Shown: positions 6,031-13,485, counted from the first letter of the stretch. The stretch is 17,533 nt of DNA from an uncultured Angelakisella sp. (GCA_904420255.1 CAJFUT010000114.1:1-17533), one strand, 5' to 3'. Notes: generated by a model not told the origin, from the sequence alone. Made by a program: numbers and translations.

Positions 6031-6501
6031 ATGAAACTGTTCTGCGGGGAACGGGCCATCCAGGTGAATGTGGTGGGCTATCAGTTCCCGTATAACCCAG
6101 TGGGGAATATCTACGACAACAACTGGCTGATGGTGCGGGTGAAGCTCACCGAAGGGGTCCTCAGCTACTCCTTTGACGACCCCTGCATGACCACCCAGGA
6201 GCTGGCCGACCTGGTACGGGGGCTGGAGAACGTGGCCGCCGGCCGCACCATGGAGAGCGAGGCCCAGTTTATCGAACCCTACCTGCGGCTTCACACCCAC
6301 CGCTGCGTGGGGGGCGTGCTGGTGAACCTGGGGGTGGCCCTCACCGAGGAGGACGACGACCCGGAGTTTGTGGCCCTCCAGGAGCGGCTGGAGGAGGTGG
6401 ACTGGGAGCGGTTCTGGGTTTCCGCCGTCCTCAGCGATCAGGACTTCGCCCTGATGATCCGGAAGTTCCGGGAGATGGCGGTGCGCTACCCCGCCCGCTG
6501 A
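6031..6501 (+). CDS. WapI-like (immunity-protein family) cytoplasmic protein
   Basis: The 156-residue soluble protein has no signal peptide or membrane segment. VVGYQFPYNPVGNIYDNNWL (14-33), followed by MVRVKLTEGVLSYSFDDPCM and the helix TTQELADLVRGLENV, resembles the WapI-type immunity pattern of GYEFP, D.NWL.V.VEV, DPCL.T.EL. WapI protects Bacillus subtilis against the toxic C-terminus of its wall-associated RHS protein WapA. No RHS, WapA or other polymorphic toxin gene is present nearby, so this is either an orphan immunity gene or a family member with another role. AAGGAA about 10 nt upstream is an acceptable ribosome site. The assignment is from pattern memory only. Confidence 0.55.
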   Translation: MKLFCGERAIQVNVVGYQFPYNPVGNIYDNNWLMVRVKLTEGVLSYSFDDPCMTTQELADLVRGLENVAAGRTMESEAQFIEPYLRLHTHRCVGGVLVNLGVALTEEDDDPEFVALQERLEEVDWERFWVSAVLSDQDFALMIRKFREMAVRYPAR

Positions 6502-6543
6502 GGGAAGGACCAGAAAAGACCTGAGGAAGGGAGGAAACGGGGC

Positions 6544-7908
6544 TTGCACATCTACAGCCTGAGCTTTCTGCTGTTTTTCCTGCCGGTTTCGGCCCTCATT
6601 TACTATACCGTTTCCCCCCGCTACCGGGTGTTTGTCCTGTTCCTGTGCTCCCTTTATTTTTACGGCTCCATCTCCCCCATAGGGCTGCTGATCATGCTGG
6701 CCTCGGTGGGGGTGGACTACCTGCTGGCGAAGCCCCTGTTCCTCTGGGGGAAGGGGGACCGCCGGGCCTGGTGGCTGATCCTCTTTGCCGCCGCCAAGAA
6801 TATCCTGCTCTTTGTGGCCCTTTCCTCCATGAGCCAGCTTTGGGATACCGAAATGCCCATCGGCGTGGTGGTCTATGCCTTCACCAGCCTGGGGTACCTG
6901 GTGGACCTTTATAGCGGGGAGGCGGCCCTCACCGCCAATCCCTATGAATACGGCCTTTTCTGCTGCTTCTTCGGGAAGATCTATGTGGGGCCCATCCTTT
7001 CCTACACCGATTTTTCCCGGCAGCTCCGGGCCTTCCGCCCCTCCCTGACCAAGGTGGGCACCGGGGTGGTGTTCCTCCTCCACGGCCTTGCCAAAAAGGT
7101 GGTGCTGGCGGATTCCCTGGAGCTTCTGGCGGGGGAGCTCCGGGCCATCCCCTACCTGGACAAGACCGTCCTTTCGGTGTGGATGCTGATTCTCTGCTCC
7201 ATCTTCCAGATTTACTACACCCTTTCGGGCTACAGCGATATGGCCCGGGGCATCGGGTCCATCTTCGGCCTGGACCTGCCGGAGAACTTCCACTACCCCC
7301 TCCAGTCGGAATCGGTCACCGATTTCTTCTCCCGGTTCAATATCTCGGCCAACCGCTTTGTCCGCAAGTATGTCTACGGCGCCCTGGGAGCGGAGGACAA
7401 CGGCCGCCTGGCCACCACCCTCAATATCATGCTCATCACCATGCTCATGGGGCTGTGGTACGGCATCCGCCTCAATTACCTCATCTGGGGGGCATCCCTG
7501 GGGGTGTTCATCGTCCTGGAAACCCTTTTTGACAATTTCTTTTCCCGGCTTCCCACGGTGGTACGCCGGGTTTATACCCTGGTGGTCATTGTGGTTTCCT
7601 TCGCCTGGTTTTCCAGCCTTTCCCTTTCCCAGGGGACCTTTTATCTCCAGACCATGTTCGGCCTGCGCACCGCGGGCTTTCTGCGGCCCCTGGCTCCCGG
7701 CACCCCCTACGCCATGGTTTCCAGCCAGGAGAGCCTTTACCTGCTCATCAGCAACTGGCTGCTGCTGGCGGCCAGCGCCCTGTTCTGCACCAACCTGATC
7801 CACCGCAACGCCCAGCGGCTCCACCGGCGCTTCCCCCGGGCCATGGAAGCGGTGTCCCTGGGGGTGAACGCGGTGCTGCTGGCGGGGGTGCTGGCCTTCC
7901 TGGTCTGA
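6544..7908 (+). CDS. MBOAT-family membrane protein, probable pseudo-acyltransferase (module A)
   Basis: The 454-residue polytopic protein is clearly AlgI/DltB-like. SLSFLLFFLPVSALIYYTVS at the start, VYAFTSLGYLVDLYSGE, FQIYYTLSGYSDMARGIG and LNYLIWG all align with module B (10781-12160). AlgI/DltB proteins move acyl groups across the membrane using two His residues. Here the first sits in SRFNIS as N266 (RRWHMT in module B) and the second in GLWYG as Y306 (LWHG in module B). The usual C-terminal NPFxYFxF end is also missing. Loss of transferase activity is inferred. The frame is intact, so this is not simple decay. The TTG start at 6544 is supported by GGGAGG 9 nt upstream and by the family N-terminus. 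The partner gene begins 42 nt after the stop. Confidence 0.85.
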   Translation: MHIYSLSFLLFFLPVSALIYYTVSPRYRVFVLFLCSLYFYGSISPIGLLIMLASVGVDYLLAKPLFLWGKGDRRAWWLILFAAAKNILLFVALSSMSQLWDTEMPIGVVVYAFTSLGYLVDLYSGEAALTANPYEYGLFCCFFGKIYVGPILSYTDFSRQLRAFRPSLTKVGTGVVFLLHGLAKKVVLADSLELLAGELRAIPYLDKTVLSVWMLILCSIFQIYYTLSGYSDMARGIGSIFGLDLPENFHYPLQSESVTDFFSRFNISANRFVRKYVYGALGAEDNGRLATTLNIMLITMLMGLWYGIRLNYLIWGASLGVFIVLETLFDNFFSRLPTVVRRVYTLVVIVVSFAWFSSLSLSQGTFYLQTMFGLRTAGFLRPLAPGTPYAMVSSQESLYLLISNWLLLAASALFCTNLIHRNAQRLHRRFPRAMEAVSLGVNAVLLAGVLAFLV

Positions 7909-7950
7909 CGCCGCCCCGGCTGTGATTTTTTGGAAAGGAGGGGGACCTCT

Positions 7951-9072
7951 GTGACGTCCAAAAAACGGCTGCTGCCCCTGGGCTTCATTGCCCTGGTGCT
8001 GGCCATCGCCCTGGCCGCCGTGGCCAGCGACCCGGCGGGGGCCTGGCAGGTGGTGCGCCAGGGCTGGGACCATCCCACCGTCCTGGCCACCGCCCTGGAG
8101 GACTTCCTCCGGGAAAACCTTCCCTTCCGCCAGCAGCTCCGGGAGGGGGTCCTGGGCCTGCGGATGCTGGGGGGGAGCGTGGAGGAAAACGGCCTCTGTC
8201 TCTTGGAGAATGGCCTCATCCCCATTCTGGAGGTGACCGACGACGCCACCATCCACCGGGGCAATACCCGGCAGATTCTCCGGGTGGTGCAGCAGTCCGA
8301 CACCCCCGCCTACCTGATGCTGCTGCCCACCGCCTGCGCCATCTACGCCGACGACCTCCCCGGCTATCTGCCCCTTTATAACCAGCGGAACTTCATTGAG
8401 AGCACCTACCAGCAGTTTTACGGCAGCGCCGTGACGGTGGATGCCTACAACGCCCTGCTTTATTCCGAAAGCGATTACCTTTATTACCGCACCGAGGATT
8501 CCCTGGCCCCCCTGGGGGGATATGAGGTTTACCAGGCCCTCGCCCCCAGGCTGGGCTTCACCGAGACGCCTCTGGAGCAGTACGAGGTGAGCTACCTGGA
8601 CCACAGCTACTACGGCGGCCTCTATGACCAGTGGAGCTACGGCGGGGTGCGCCCCGACGTCATCACCGTTTACCGGGACGCCTCCAGCCAGGCGGTGAGC
8701 CGGGTGGTGAACTGGGAGCGGTTCTCCCAGCAGACCTACTACACCCTGTATCCCGAGGAGGCCGCCGCCTCCGGGGAGGCCATGGACGCCATCCTGGGAG
8801 GGGAGGCCCCCCGCATCGAGATCGAAACCCTGGGCGCCAGGGACAGCTCCCTGCTGGTGCTGGGGGACCGCACCGCCCTCAGCTTCCTGCCCTTTTTGAC
8901 GGGCCATTACGGGAAGATCACCTTCCTGGATTTTTCCCTCCTCACCGCCAGCGAAATCGCCCAGTTCAACCCGGGGGACTACAGCCAGGTGCTGTTCGCC
9001 TACTCCCTGGATACCTACCTCAACACCGACGCCCCGGCCAAGGCGTCCAACCTGACCCTGGGCACGGAATAG
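7951..9072 (+). CDS. DHHW/AlgJ-AlgX-like extracytoplasmic protein lacking the catalytic triad (module A)
   Basis: The 373-residue protein has an N-terminal signal anchor (LLPLGFIALVLAIALAAVA, about 7-25) and an SGNH-like extracellular domain. The flanks of both family motifs are kept: YYRT (178-181) and LGGY (188-191) around the first, SSLLVL (299-304) and LPFLTGHY around the second. The motif DHHW itself is EDSL (182-185), and the nucleophile segment KDSYG of module B is GDRTA (305-309), with R307 in the Ser position. The Asp, His and Ser of the family are thus all absent. The GTG at 7951 is chosen because AAAGGAGG (7934-7941) lies 9 nt upstream; the earlier in-frame TTG at 7930 would put that site inside the gene. 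It presumably works with the preceding MBOAT. Its exact role is unknown. Confidence 0.8.
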   Translation: MTSKKRLLPLGFIALVLAIALAAVASDPAGAWQVVRQGWDHPTVLATALEDFLRENLPFRQQLREGVLGLRMLGGSVEENGLCLLENGLIPILEVTDDATIHRGNTRQILRVVQQSDTPAYLMLLPTACAIYADDLPGYLPLYNQRNFIESTYQQFYGSAVTVDAYNALLYSESDYLYYRTEDSLAPLGGYEVYQALAPRLGFTETPLEQYEVSYLDHSYYGGLYDQWSYGGVRPDVITVYRDASSQAVSRVVNWERFSQQTYYTLYPEEAAASGEAMDAILGGEAPRIEIETLGARDSSLLVLGDRTALSFLPFLTGHYGKITFLDFSLLTASEIAQFNPGDYSQVLFAYSLDTYLNTDAPAKASNLTLGTE

Positions 9073-9127
9073 GACCGGGAATCCCCGGTCGGACGCGGAA
9101 AGACCCCGGATTTTTGTCCGGGGTCTT
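9073..9127. terminator. Convergent hairpins between module A and the hydrolase gene
   Basis: GACCGGG/CCCGGTC (9073-9090) is followed by a perfect 11-bp stem AAGACCCCGGA/TCCGGGGTCTT (9100-9110, 9117-9127) with a TTTTTG loop. They lie between two converging genes and probably end transcription in both directions. Neither has a T tract after the stem, so the mechanism is uncertain. Confidence 0.5.
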
Positions 9128-9147
9128 GGCGAGCGGGGCTTCCCCGC

Positions 9148-9678
9148 CTAGCGGAGGATTTTCATCTGCATCCCCTCCATCACGTCCAGGGCCTTGCCGT
9201 GGAGGATGGGGTCGAAGCTGGCGCAGAGGCGGGAATCCACCATCACCTCGGCGTTGGGGAAGGTGGTCTGGAGGATGACGGCGTTTGCCATGACGCAGAG
9301 GTTGGTCACCAGCCCCACCAGGGTGATCCGCTCCGGCTTGTACTGCTGGAGGAAGCTGTAGTTCTGGGCCCCGAAGGCAAACTTGGGGGCCAGGTAGACA
9401 TGGGGATGGTCCTCCTCCATGTACCGCTCCAGCTCCCCGTAGAGCCGCCAGCCCGGGGAGCTTTTCAGGCAGTGGGGGGTGGGCAGGTGCCGGCCCTCCC
9501 GGCTCTCCAGGTAATCGGGGCCGTGGGTGTCCAGGGTAAAGACCACCGGCAGGTCCTCCTTGATGTACCGCTTCACCAGGGCCGCGATGCCCTCCTCCAG
9601 CTTTTCCGCCCCGGCAAAGCCCAGGGCGCCGTCCACAAAGTCCTTCTGATAATCCACGACTACAAGCACGTCGCTCAT
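9148..9678 (-). CDS. Isochorismatase/nicotinamidase-family cysteine hydrolase
   Basis: The 176-residue protein has the complete cysteine-hydrolase triad: D9 in VVVDYQKDF (6-14), K99 in LAPKFAFGA (96-104) and C128 in LVTNLCVMANA (123-133). The segment FTLDTHGPDY followed by LPTPHC (65-70) matches the nicotinamidase metal and substrate loop. These enzymes hydrolyse amides such as nicotinamide (pyrazinamidase/nicotinamidase) or split isochorismate. The short form here is most like nicotinamidase-type members, but the substrate cannot be read from the sequence. The ATG at 9676-9678 is preceded by AAGGAG 9 nt upstream. It is a single gene on the minus strand, inserted between two acylation modules on the plus strand. 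Confidence 0.88.
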   Translation of the reverse strand: MSDVLVVVDYQKDFVDGALGFAGAEKLEEGIAALVKRYIKEDLPVVFTLDTHGPDYLESREGRHLPTPHCLKSSPGWRLYGELERYMEEDHPHVYLAPKFAFGAQNYSFLQQYKPERITLVGLVTNLCVMANAVILQTTFPNAEVMVDSRLCASFDPILHGKALDVMEGMQMKILR

Positions 9679-9829
9679 CTGTCCCGCTCCTTTTTTCGCC
9701 CGCTGAGGCGTTTTTTTCCATTTTAGCCCCGGCGGGGAGCCCTTGTAAAGAAAATTTTTCCGCCGGATGCAATAAAACGAAAAAAGAGGCACACTAAATA
9801 CTGTGTCCAGCGGGTTAGCACCCGCGGGC

Positions 9830-10017
9830 AAGTCCGTGAGAGAAGATTTCCTGAAGCGTTAGCTTGTGCCCCGCTCCTTGTCACTTTCCCCCGGCAGAGA
9901 AAGTGAAGCCCGGACCTCCGGCGCGACCGGAGCAACCTAATTAGGCGCGAACCCCGCAGAGCAAAAAAGAGAGCGAGGCACAAACCTGTGCTTTTGGAAG
10001 CCTCCTCTCACGGACTT
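9830..10017. repeat. Nested inverted-repeat element (MITE-like), 188 bp
   Basis: Outer perfect 13-bp inverted repeats AAGTCCGTGAGAG (9830-9842) and CTCTCACGGACTT (10005-10017) enclose an inner pair, TTGTGCCCCGCTC (9864-9876) and GAGCGAGGCACAA (9971-9983, 12 of 13 matching). Inside these are two hairpins: CACTTTC/GAAAGTG, and CTCCGG/CCGGAG (9916-9932). The layered symmetry and lack of coding signal suggest a small mobile or structured element. It ends 48 nt before the lipoprotein start. Confidence 0.6.
9871..9932 (-). repeat. Dispersed 62-bp hairpin repeat, copy 1
   Basis: Read on the minus strand, this segment aligns without gaps to 17239-17300 on the plus strand, with 51 of 62 bases identical by hand count. 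Its core is a TCACTTTCTC/GGGAAAGTGA hairpin with one mismatch. Confidence 0.7.
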
Positions 10018-10065
10018 GGCTGCCCGGCCTGCCGGGTTCAAACCAAAGGAAAGGAACAAAACATT

Positions 10066-10578
10066 ATGAAAAAGATCGTATCCCTGCTTCTGGCTGCCAT
10101 GATGCTTTTCGGCGCCACCGCCTGCGGCTCTCAGGAGCCCGCCGCCCCCACCCTGAAGGAGGGGGTCACCCTCCAGTCCATTGTGGACTCCATCAGCGAG
10201 GAATATGAGTTTTCCATGCCCGGCGCCCTGGATGAAACCATGCTCACCGACCTGCTGGGCATCAATACGGACGATGTGGAGGATTACGCCGGGAATATCA
10301 CCATGGTGATGGTTTCCGCCGACAACCTTATCGCCGTCAAGGCCAAGGAGGGCAAGCTGGAAACGGTGCAGAAGGCCCTGGAGGACCGCCTGGCCTTTGT
10401 CAACCAGTCCTTCCAGCAGTACCTGCCGGAGCAGTACTCCAAGGCCCAGGCCGGCAAGGTGTTCACCGTGGGGGATTACGCCTTCCTGGTCATCATGGGC
10501 CGGATGGACCACGACCCCGCCGCCGAGGTGGCCGAGATCGAGGAGAAGATCAAGGGCAACTTTGATAACGTGGCCTGA
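10066..10578 (+). CDS. DUF4358-type lipoprotein
   Basis: The 170-residue protein has a lipoprotein signal: two Lys, a hydrophobic core and a lipobox ending ATAC with C20 as the lipidated Cys. The mature part has a short acidic start, EYEFSMPG..LDETMLTDLLGIN (about 46-68), a conserved beta strand ITMVMVSADNLIAVKAKEG, a helix with KALEDRL, and GDYAFLVIMG (about 138-147). That is the pattern I associate with DUF4358 lipoproteins of clostridia. It is exported and membrane-anchored and lies between the two MBOAT/DHHW modules, so a link to surface acylation is a reasonable inference, but no biochemical role is known to me. The ATG at 10066 is chosen because it starts the signal peptide; AAAGGA sites lie 10-17 nt upstream. 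Two terminator-like hairpins follow. Confidence 0.75.
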   Translation: MKKIVSLLLAAMMLFGATACGSQEPAAPTLKEGVTLQSIVDSISEEYEFSMPGALDETMLTDLLGINTDDVEDYAGNITMVMVSADNLIAVKAKEGKLETVQKALEDRLAFVNQSFQQYLPEQYSKAQAGKVFTVGDYAFLVIMGRMDHDPAAEVAEIEEKIKGNFDNVA

Positions 10579-10600
10579 GCCGCTCCCCGGCCCAGCAAGG

Positions 10601-10634
10601 AAGTCCGGCGCCCCGTCGGGGCGGCCGGGCTTTT
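10601..10634 (+). terminator. Intrinsic terminator after the lipoprotein gene
   Basis: CCGGCGCCCC pairs with GGGGC plus GCCGG (one bulge) around a GTC loop and is followed by CTTTT. It lies 23 nt past the lipoprotein stop. Confidence 0.6.
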
Positions 10635-10638
10635 CCAT

Positions 10639-10672
10639 GGGGGCGGCCGGCGCCGGCTCCGCCCTTCTTTTT
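10639..10672 (+). terminator. Second terminator-like hairpin
   Basis: A GC-rich stem (GGCGG/CCGCC around the palindrome CCGGCGCCGG) is followed by TTCTTTTT. Together with the hairpin just upstream it separates the lipoprotein gene from module B. Confidence 0.55.
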
Positions 10673-10703
10673 GGAAAATTTCTGAAAATTTATTACAAAA
10701 CCT

Positions 10704-10732
10704 TTGGAGTTTGAGAGACAAGCTGGTATACT
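10704..10732 (+). promoter_or_regulatory. Promoter of acylation module B
   Basis: An extended -10 (TGG then TATACT, 10724-10732) sits 17 nt after TTGGAG (10704-10709), in an AT-rich stretch directly after the double terminator. The start site would be near 10739, about 40 nt before the MBOAT gene. Confidence 0.6.
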
Positions 10733-10780
10733 AGTAAAGATATCCCGAATATCCCCCGATTACGCGCATGGAGGGTCCGT

Positions 10781-12160
10781 ATGGTTTTCAGCAGCATCCT
10801 GTTCCTGTTTCGGTTTTTCCCAGTGGCAATGCTGGTTTATTATCTCACCCCGTGGCGGTACAAAAATCTGGTACTGCTCATTGAAAGCCTTGTTTTCTAT
10901 TCCTGGGGGGAGATCCGGTACTTCCCCATCATGGTGGCGTCCATTGTGCTGGACTACGCCGCCAGCAACGGCATTGAGAGAAACCGGGGCAACAAGGTGG
11001 CCTGCCGCCTTTTCCTGGCCCTTTCCGTCTGCGGAAACCTGGGGATGCTGTTCTTCTTCAAGTACTCCAACTTCATCCTCCAGAACCTGGGCGCCCTCCT
11101 GGGGGCGGATTTCCCGGTGCTGGAGATCACCCTCCCCCTGGGCATCAGCTTTTATACCTTCCAGACCATGTCCTATACCATCGACGTCTACTGGAACAAG
11201 GTGAAGGCGGAGCGGAACATCATCGACTTCGGCGCCTTTGTGGTGCTGTTCCCCCAGCTCATTGCCGGCCCCATCGTCCGCTACACCGACGTCAACCGGG
11301 AGCTGAAAAGCCGCACCATCACCCTGGCGGACGTCCAGTCCGGCGTGGATATCTTCATCCGGGGCCTGGGGCGGAAGGTCCTCATCGCCAACAACATCGG
11401 CGCCCTGTGGACCGAGGTTTCCGCCATGAACTTCGACGTCATCTCCACCCCCCTGGCCTGGCTGGGGATCCTGGCCTACACCTTCCAGATCTATTTCGAC
11501 TTTTCCGGCTATTCCCAGATGGCCATCGGCCTGGGCCGGATGCTGGGCTTCCAGTTCCCCCAGAACTTCAACGACCCCTACATCGCCAAGACCGTCACCG
11601 AGTTCTGGCGCCGCTGGCACATGACCCTGGGTTCCTGGTTCCGGGAATACGTCTATATCCCCCTGGGAGGCAACCGCTGCTCCTTCCCCCGGCAGATTTT
11701 CAACCTCTTTGTGGTGTGGGCGGCCACCGGCCTCTGGCACGGCGCCAGCTGGAACTTTGTGCTGTGGGGGCTTTATTTCTTCGTCTTCCTGGTGCTGGAG
11801 AAGGCCTTCCTCCGGCCCTACCTGGAAAAGACCCGGGTGCTGGGCCATGTCTACCTCCTTTTCCTGGTGGTCATCAGCTGGGCCCTCTTCGCCATCACCG
11901 ACTTTGCCGCCCTGGGGCGGTTCCTCACCGCCATGTTCTCCTTCCGCCCCGGCACCGAGTGGGTCTACTACCTGCGCAACTACGGCGTCACCTTTGTCAT
12001 CGCCGCCGTGATGTCCACCCCGCTCCTGGCCAAGCTGGACCAGAAGTACGGCCAGCGGTTCCGCTGGGTGAAGTACGCCGGGCTGATGGTGGTGCTGGTG
12101 GCCAGCGTGGCCTACCTGGAGGACGCCACCTACAACCCCTTCCTCTATTTCCGCTTCTGA
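10781..12160 (+). CDS. MBOAT-family O-acyltransferase (AlgI/DltB-like), intact (module B)
   Basis: The 459-residue polytopic membrane protein carries the full MBOAT catalytic signature. EFWRRWHMTLGSWFREYVYI (274-293) contains H280, and TGLWHGASWNFVLWG contains H320, the catalytic His. GISFYTFQTMSYTIDVYWNK, PQLIAGPIVRY, FQIYFDFSGYSQMAIGLG and the C-terminal YNPFLYFRF are all typical of the AlgI subfamily. Such proteins pass an acyl group, usually acetyl, through the membrane to a partner that modifies a cell-surface polymer. GGAGGG lies 5 nt before the ATG. The DHHW partner starts 19 nt after the stop, so the two form an operon under the promoter at 10704-10732. The polymer being acylated is unknown. 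Confidence 0.93.
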   Translation: MVFSSILFLFRFFPVAMLVYYLTPWRYKNLVLLIESLVFYSWGEIRYFPIMVASIVLDYAASNGIERNRGNKVACRLFLALSVCGNLGMLFFFKYSNFILQNLGALLGADFPVLEITLPLGISFYTFQTMSYTIDVYWNKVKAERNIIDFGAFVVLFPQLIAGPIVRYTDVNRELKSRTITLADVQSGVDIFIRGLGRKVLIANNIGALWTEVSAMNFDVISTPLAWLGILAYTFQIYFDFSGYSQMAIGLGRMLGFQFPQNFNDPYIAKTVTEFWRRWHMTLGSWFREYVYIPLGGNRCSFPRQIFNLFVVWAATGLWHGASWNFVLWGLYFFVFLVLEKAFLRPYLEKTRVLGHVYLLFLVVISWALFAITDFAALGRFLTAMFSFRPGTEWVYYLRNYGVTFVIAAVMSTPLLAKLDQKYGQRFRWVKYAGLMVVLVASVAYLEDATYNPFLYFRF

Positions 12161-12179
12161 TGAAAGGAGAGAGTAACCC

Positions 12180-13439
12180 ATGAAAAAAGCAGTGGAGATG
12201 CTGAAAAAATACCCTCTCCTGGTTCTGTTCACCGTCTTTATGCTGGGAGTGTTCGGCCTGGATATGTGCTTCACCAGCAACCCCTACAGCGAGCTGGAAA
12301 ACCGGCAGCTGAAGCAGAAGCCGGTTTTCACCCTGGAATCCTTGTTCAAGAACCAGTACACCAAGGAGTATGAGGAATATATCAACGACCAGTTTGTGGG
12401 CCGGGACGGCTGGATCACCCTGAAATCGGTCTTTGAGTCGGCCCTGGCCAAGACCGAGAACAACGGGGTGGCCTACGGCGCCGACGGCTACCTGCTGAAC
12501 AAGATGTACGACCCCATCTACGCCGAGAGCCGCCCCAACGGCACCGGCTTCGGCGGGGACGGCCAGGTGGATTCCTCCATCCCGGTGGTGGACTCCGCCC
12601 AGCTGGAGCGCAACGCTTCCTTCCTCAACCAGTTCCTCGCCTCCTATGACGGCCATGTGACGGTGGCCATCGCCCCCAATTCCTACCAGGTCCTCCGGGA
12701 GAAGCTCCCCCTGGGCCTGCCGGATGTGGACCAGGAGAAGGCCATCGGGGATTTCTACCGGCAGCTCACGGGGGAGAACCTCACCACCCTGGACCTGCTC
12801 GCCCCCCTGACCCAGGCGGCGGGGGAGATGGAGGTCTGCTACCGCACCGACCACCACTGGACCACCGAAGGCGCCTGGGTGGGTTACGCCGCCTATGCCC
12901 AGAGCCGGGGGCTCCAGTACGCCTCCCTGGAGGAGCTGGCCCCCTACCGCCGGGAGGAGGCGGACTTCCTGGGGACCTATTACAACAAGACCAAAAACTA
13001 TAACGTCCAGCCGGATACCCTGGTGTGGTACGACATCCCGGTGGAGGACGTCACCATCGACGGGAAGCACGAGGTCCTTCAGGCCGACGGCTCCACGGCG
13101 GAGGTCACCGGCATCTACCAGACCGAGAAGTTCGCCACCCGGGACAAATACGCCGCCTTCCTGTACGGCAACAACGGCCTCACCGTCATCAAAACCAACA
13201 ACAACAAGAACCATGTGGACGGCCAGACCAGCCGGGTGCTGCTGATCAAGGACAGCTACGGTAACTGCTTCGCCCCCTTCCTCACCTACAGCTACGACGA
13301 GGTGTGGGTGGCGGACCTGCGGAACATGACCTTCCAGGTGAGCCAGGTGGTGTCGGAGAACCAGTTCGACGACGTGCTGGTCCTCTATAACTTCGATACC
13401 TTCCAGTCCGACCGCAACGTGTCCCGGATCATTTATTAA
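12180..13439 (+). CDS. DHHW/AlgJ-AlgX-like O-acylation partner protein, intact (module B)
   Basis: The 419-residue protein has a signal anchor (YPLLVLFTVFMLGVFGLDM, about 11-29), then ENRQLKQKPVFTLESL and YINDQFVGRDGW, typical of the DHHW/AlgJ family. The motif CYRTDHHWTTEGAW contains D224, H225, H226 and W227, and LLIKDSYGNCFAPFL contains the presumed nucleophile S359. That completes the Asp-His-Ser triad known from AlgX/AlgJ. The protein is expected to act outside the membrane, receiving acyl groups from the MBOAT protein encoded just upstream and placing them on a surface glycan or related polymer. AAAGGAGAGAG precedes the ATG. No intrinsic terminator is evident after the stop. Confidence 0.9.
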   Translation: MKKAVEMLKKYPLLVLFTVFMLGVFGLDMCFTSNPYSELENRQLKQKPVFTLESLFKNQYTKEYEEYINDQFVGRDGWITLKSVFESALAKTENNGVAYGADGYLLNKMYDPIYAESRPNGTGFGGDGQVDSSIPVVDSAQLERNASFLNQFLASYDGHVTVAIAPNSYQVLREKLPLGLPDVDQEKAIGDFYRQLTGENLTTLDLLAPLTQAAGEMEVCYRTDHHWTTEGAWVGYAAYAQSRGLQYASLEELAPYRREEADFLGTYYNKTKNYNVQPDTLVWYDIPVEDVTIDGKHEVLQADGSTAEVTGIYQTEKFATRDKYAAFLYGNNGLTVIKTNNNKNHVDGQTSRVLLIKDSYGNCFAPFLTYSYDEVWVADLRNMTFQVSQVVSENQFDDVLVLYNFDTFQSDRNVSRIIY

Positions 13440-13456
13440 AGCCGGGCGGGCCCGCC

Positions 13457-13485
13457 TTGATTCCCGGGGGCTTTGGTGGTACACT
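13457..13485 (+). promoter_or_regulatory. Promoter of the HD-domain gene
   Basis: TTGATT (13457-13462), a 17-nt spacer and an extended -10 (TGG then TACACT, 13477-13485) lie between module B and the HD gene, giving a start near 13492. Confidence 0.55.

Larger units (their letters stand above)
9679..10065. other. 387-base non-coding region with nested repeats
   Basis: This is the gap between the divergent hydrolase and lipoprotein genes. 9679-9800 is AT-rich and should hold the hydrolase promoter, but I see no convincing -35/-10 pair. 9810-9825 is a perfect GCGGGT/ACCCGC hairpin. 9830-10017 is a nested inverted-repeat element. No credible gene is present, although a frame stays open on the minus strand. 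Confidence 0.6.

Noticed and set aside
9723..9983. Minus-strand open frame of 86 codons
   Set aside because: It lies over the nested repeat element, has no ribosome site, and shares its HFLC..KVT peptide with the other repeat copy. It is a translated repeat, not a gene.
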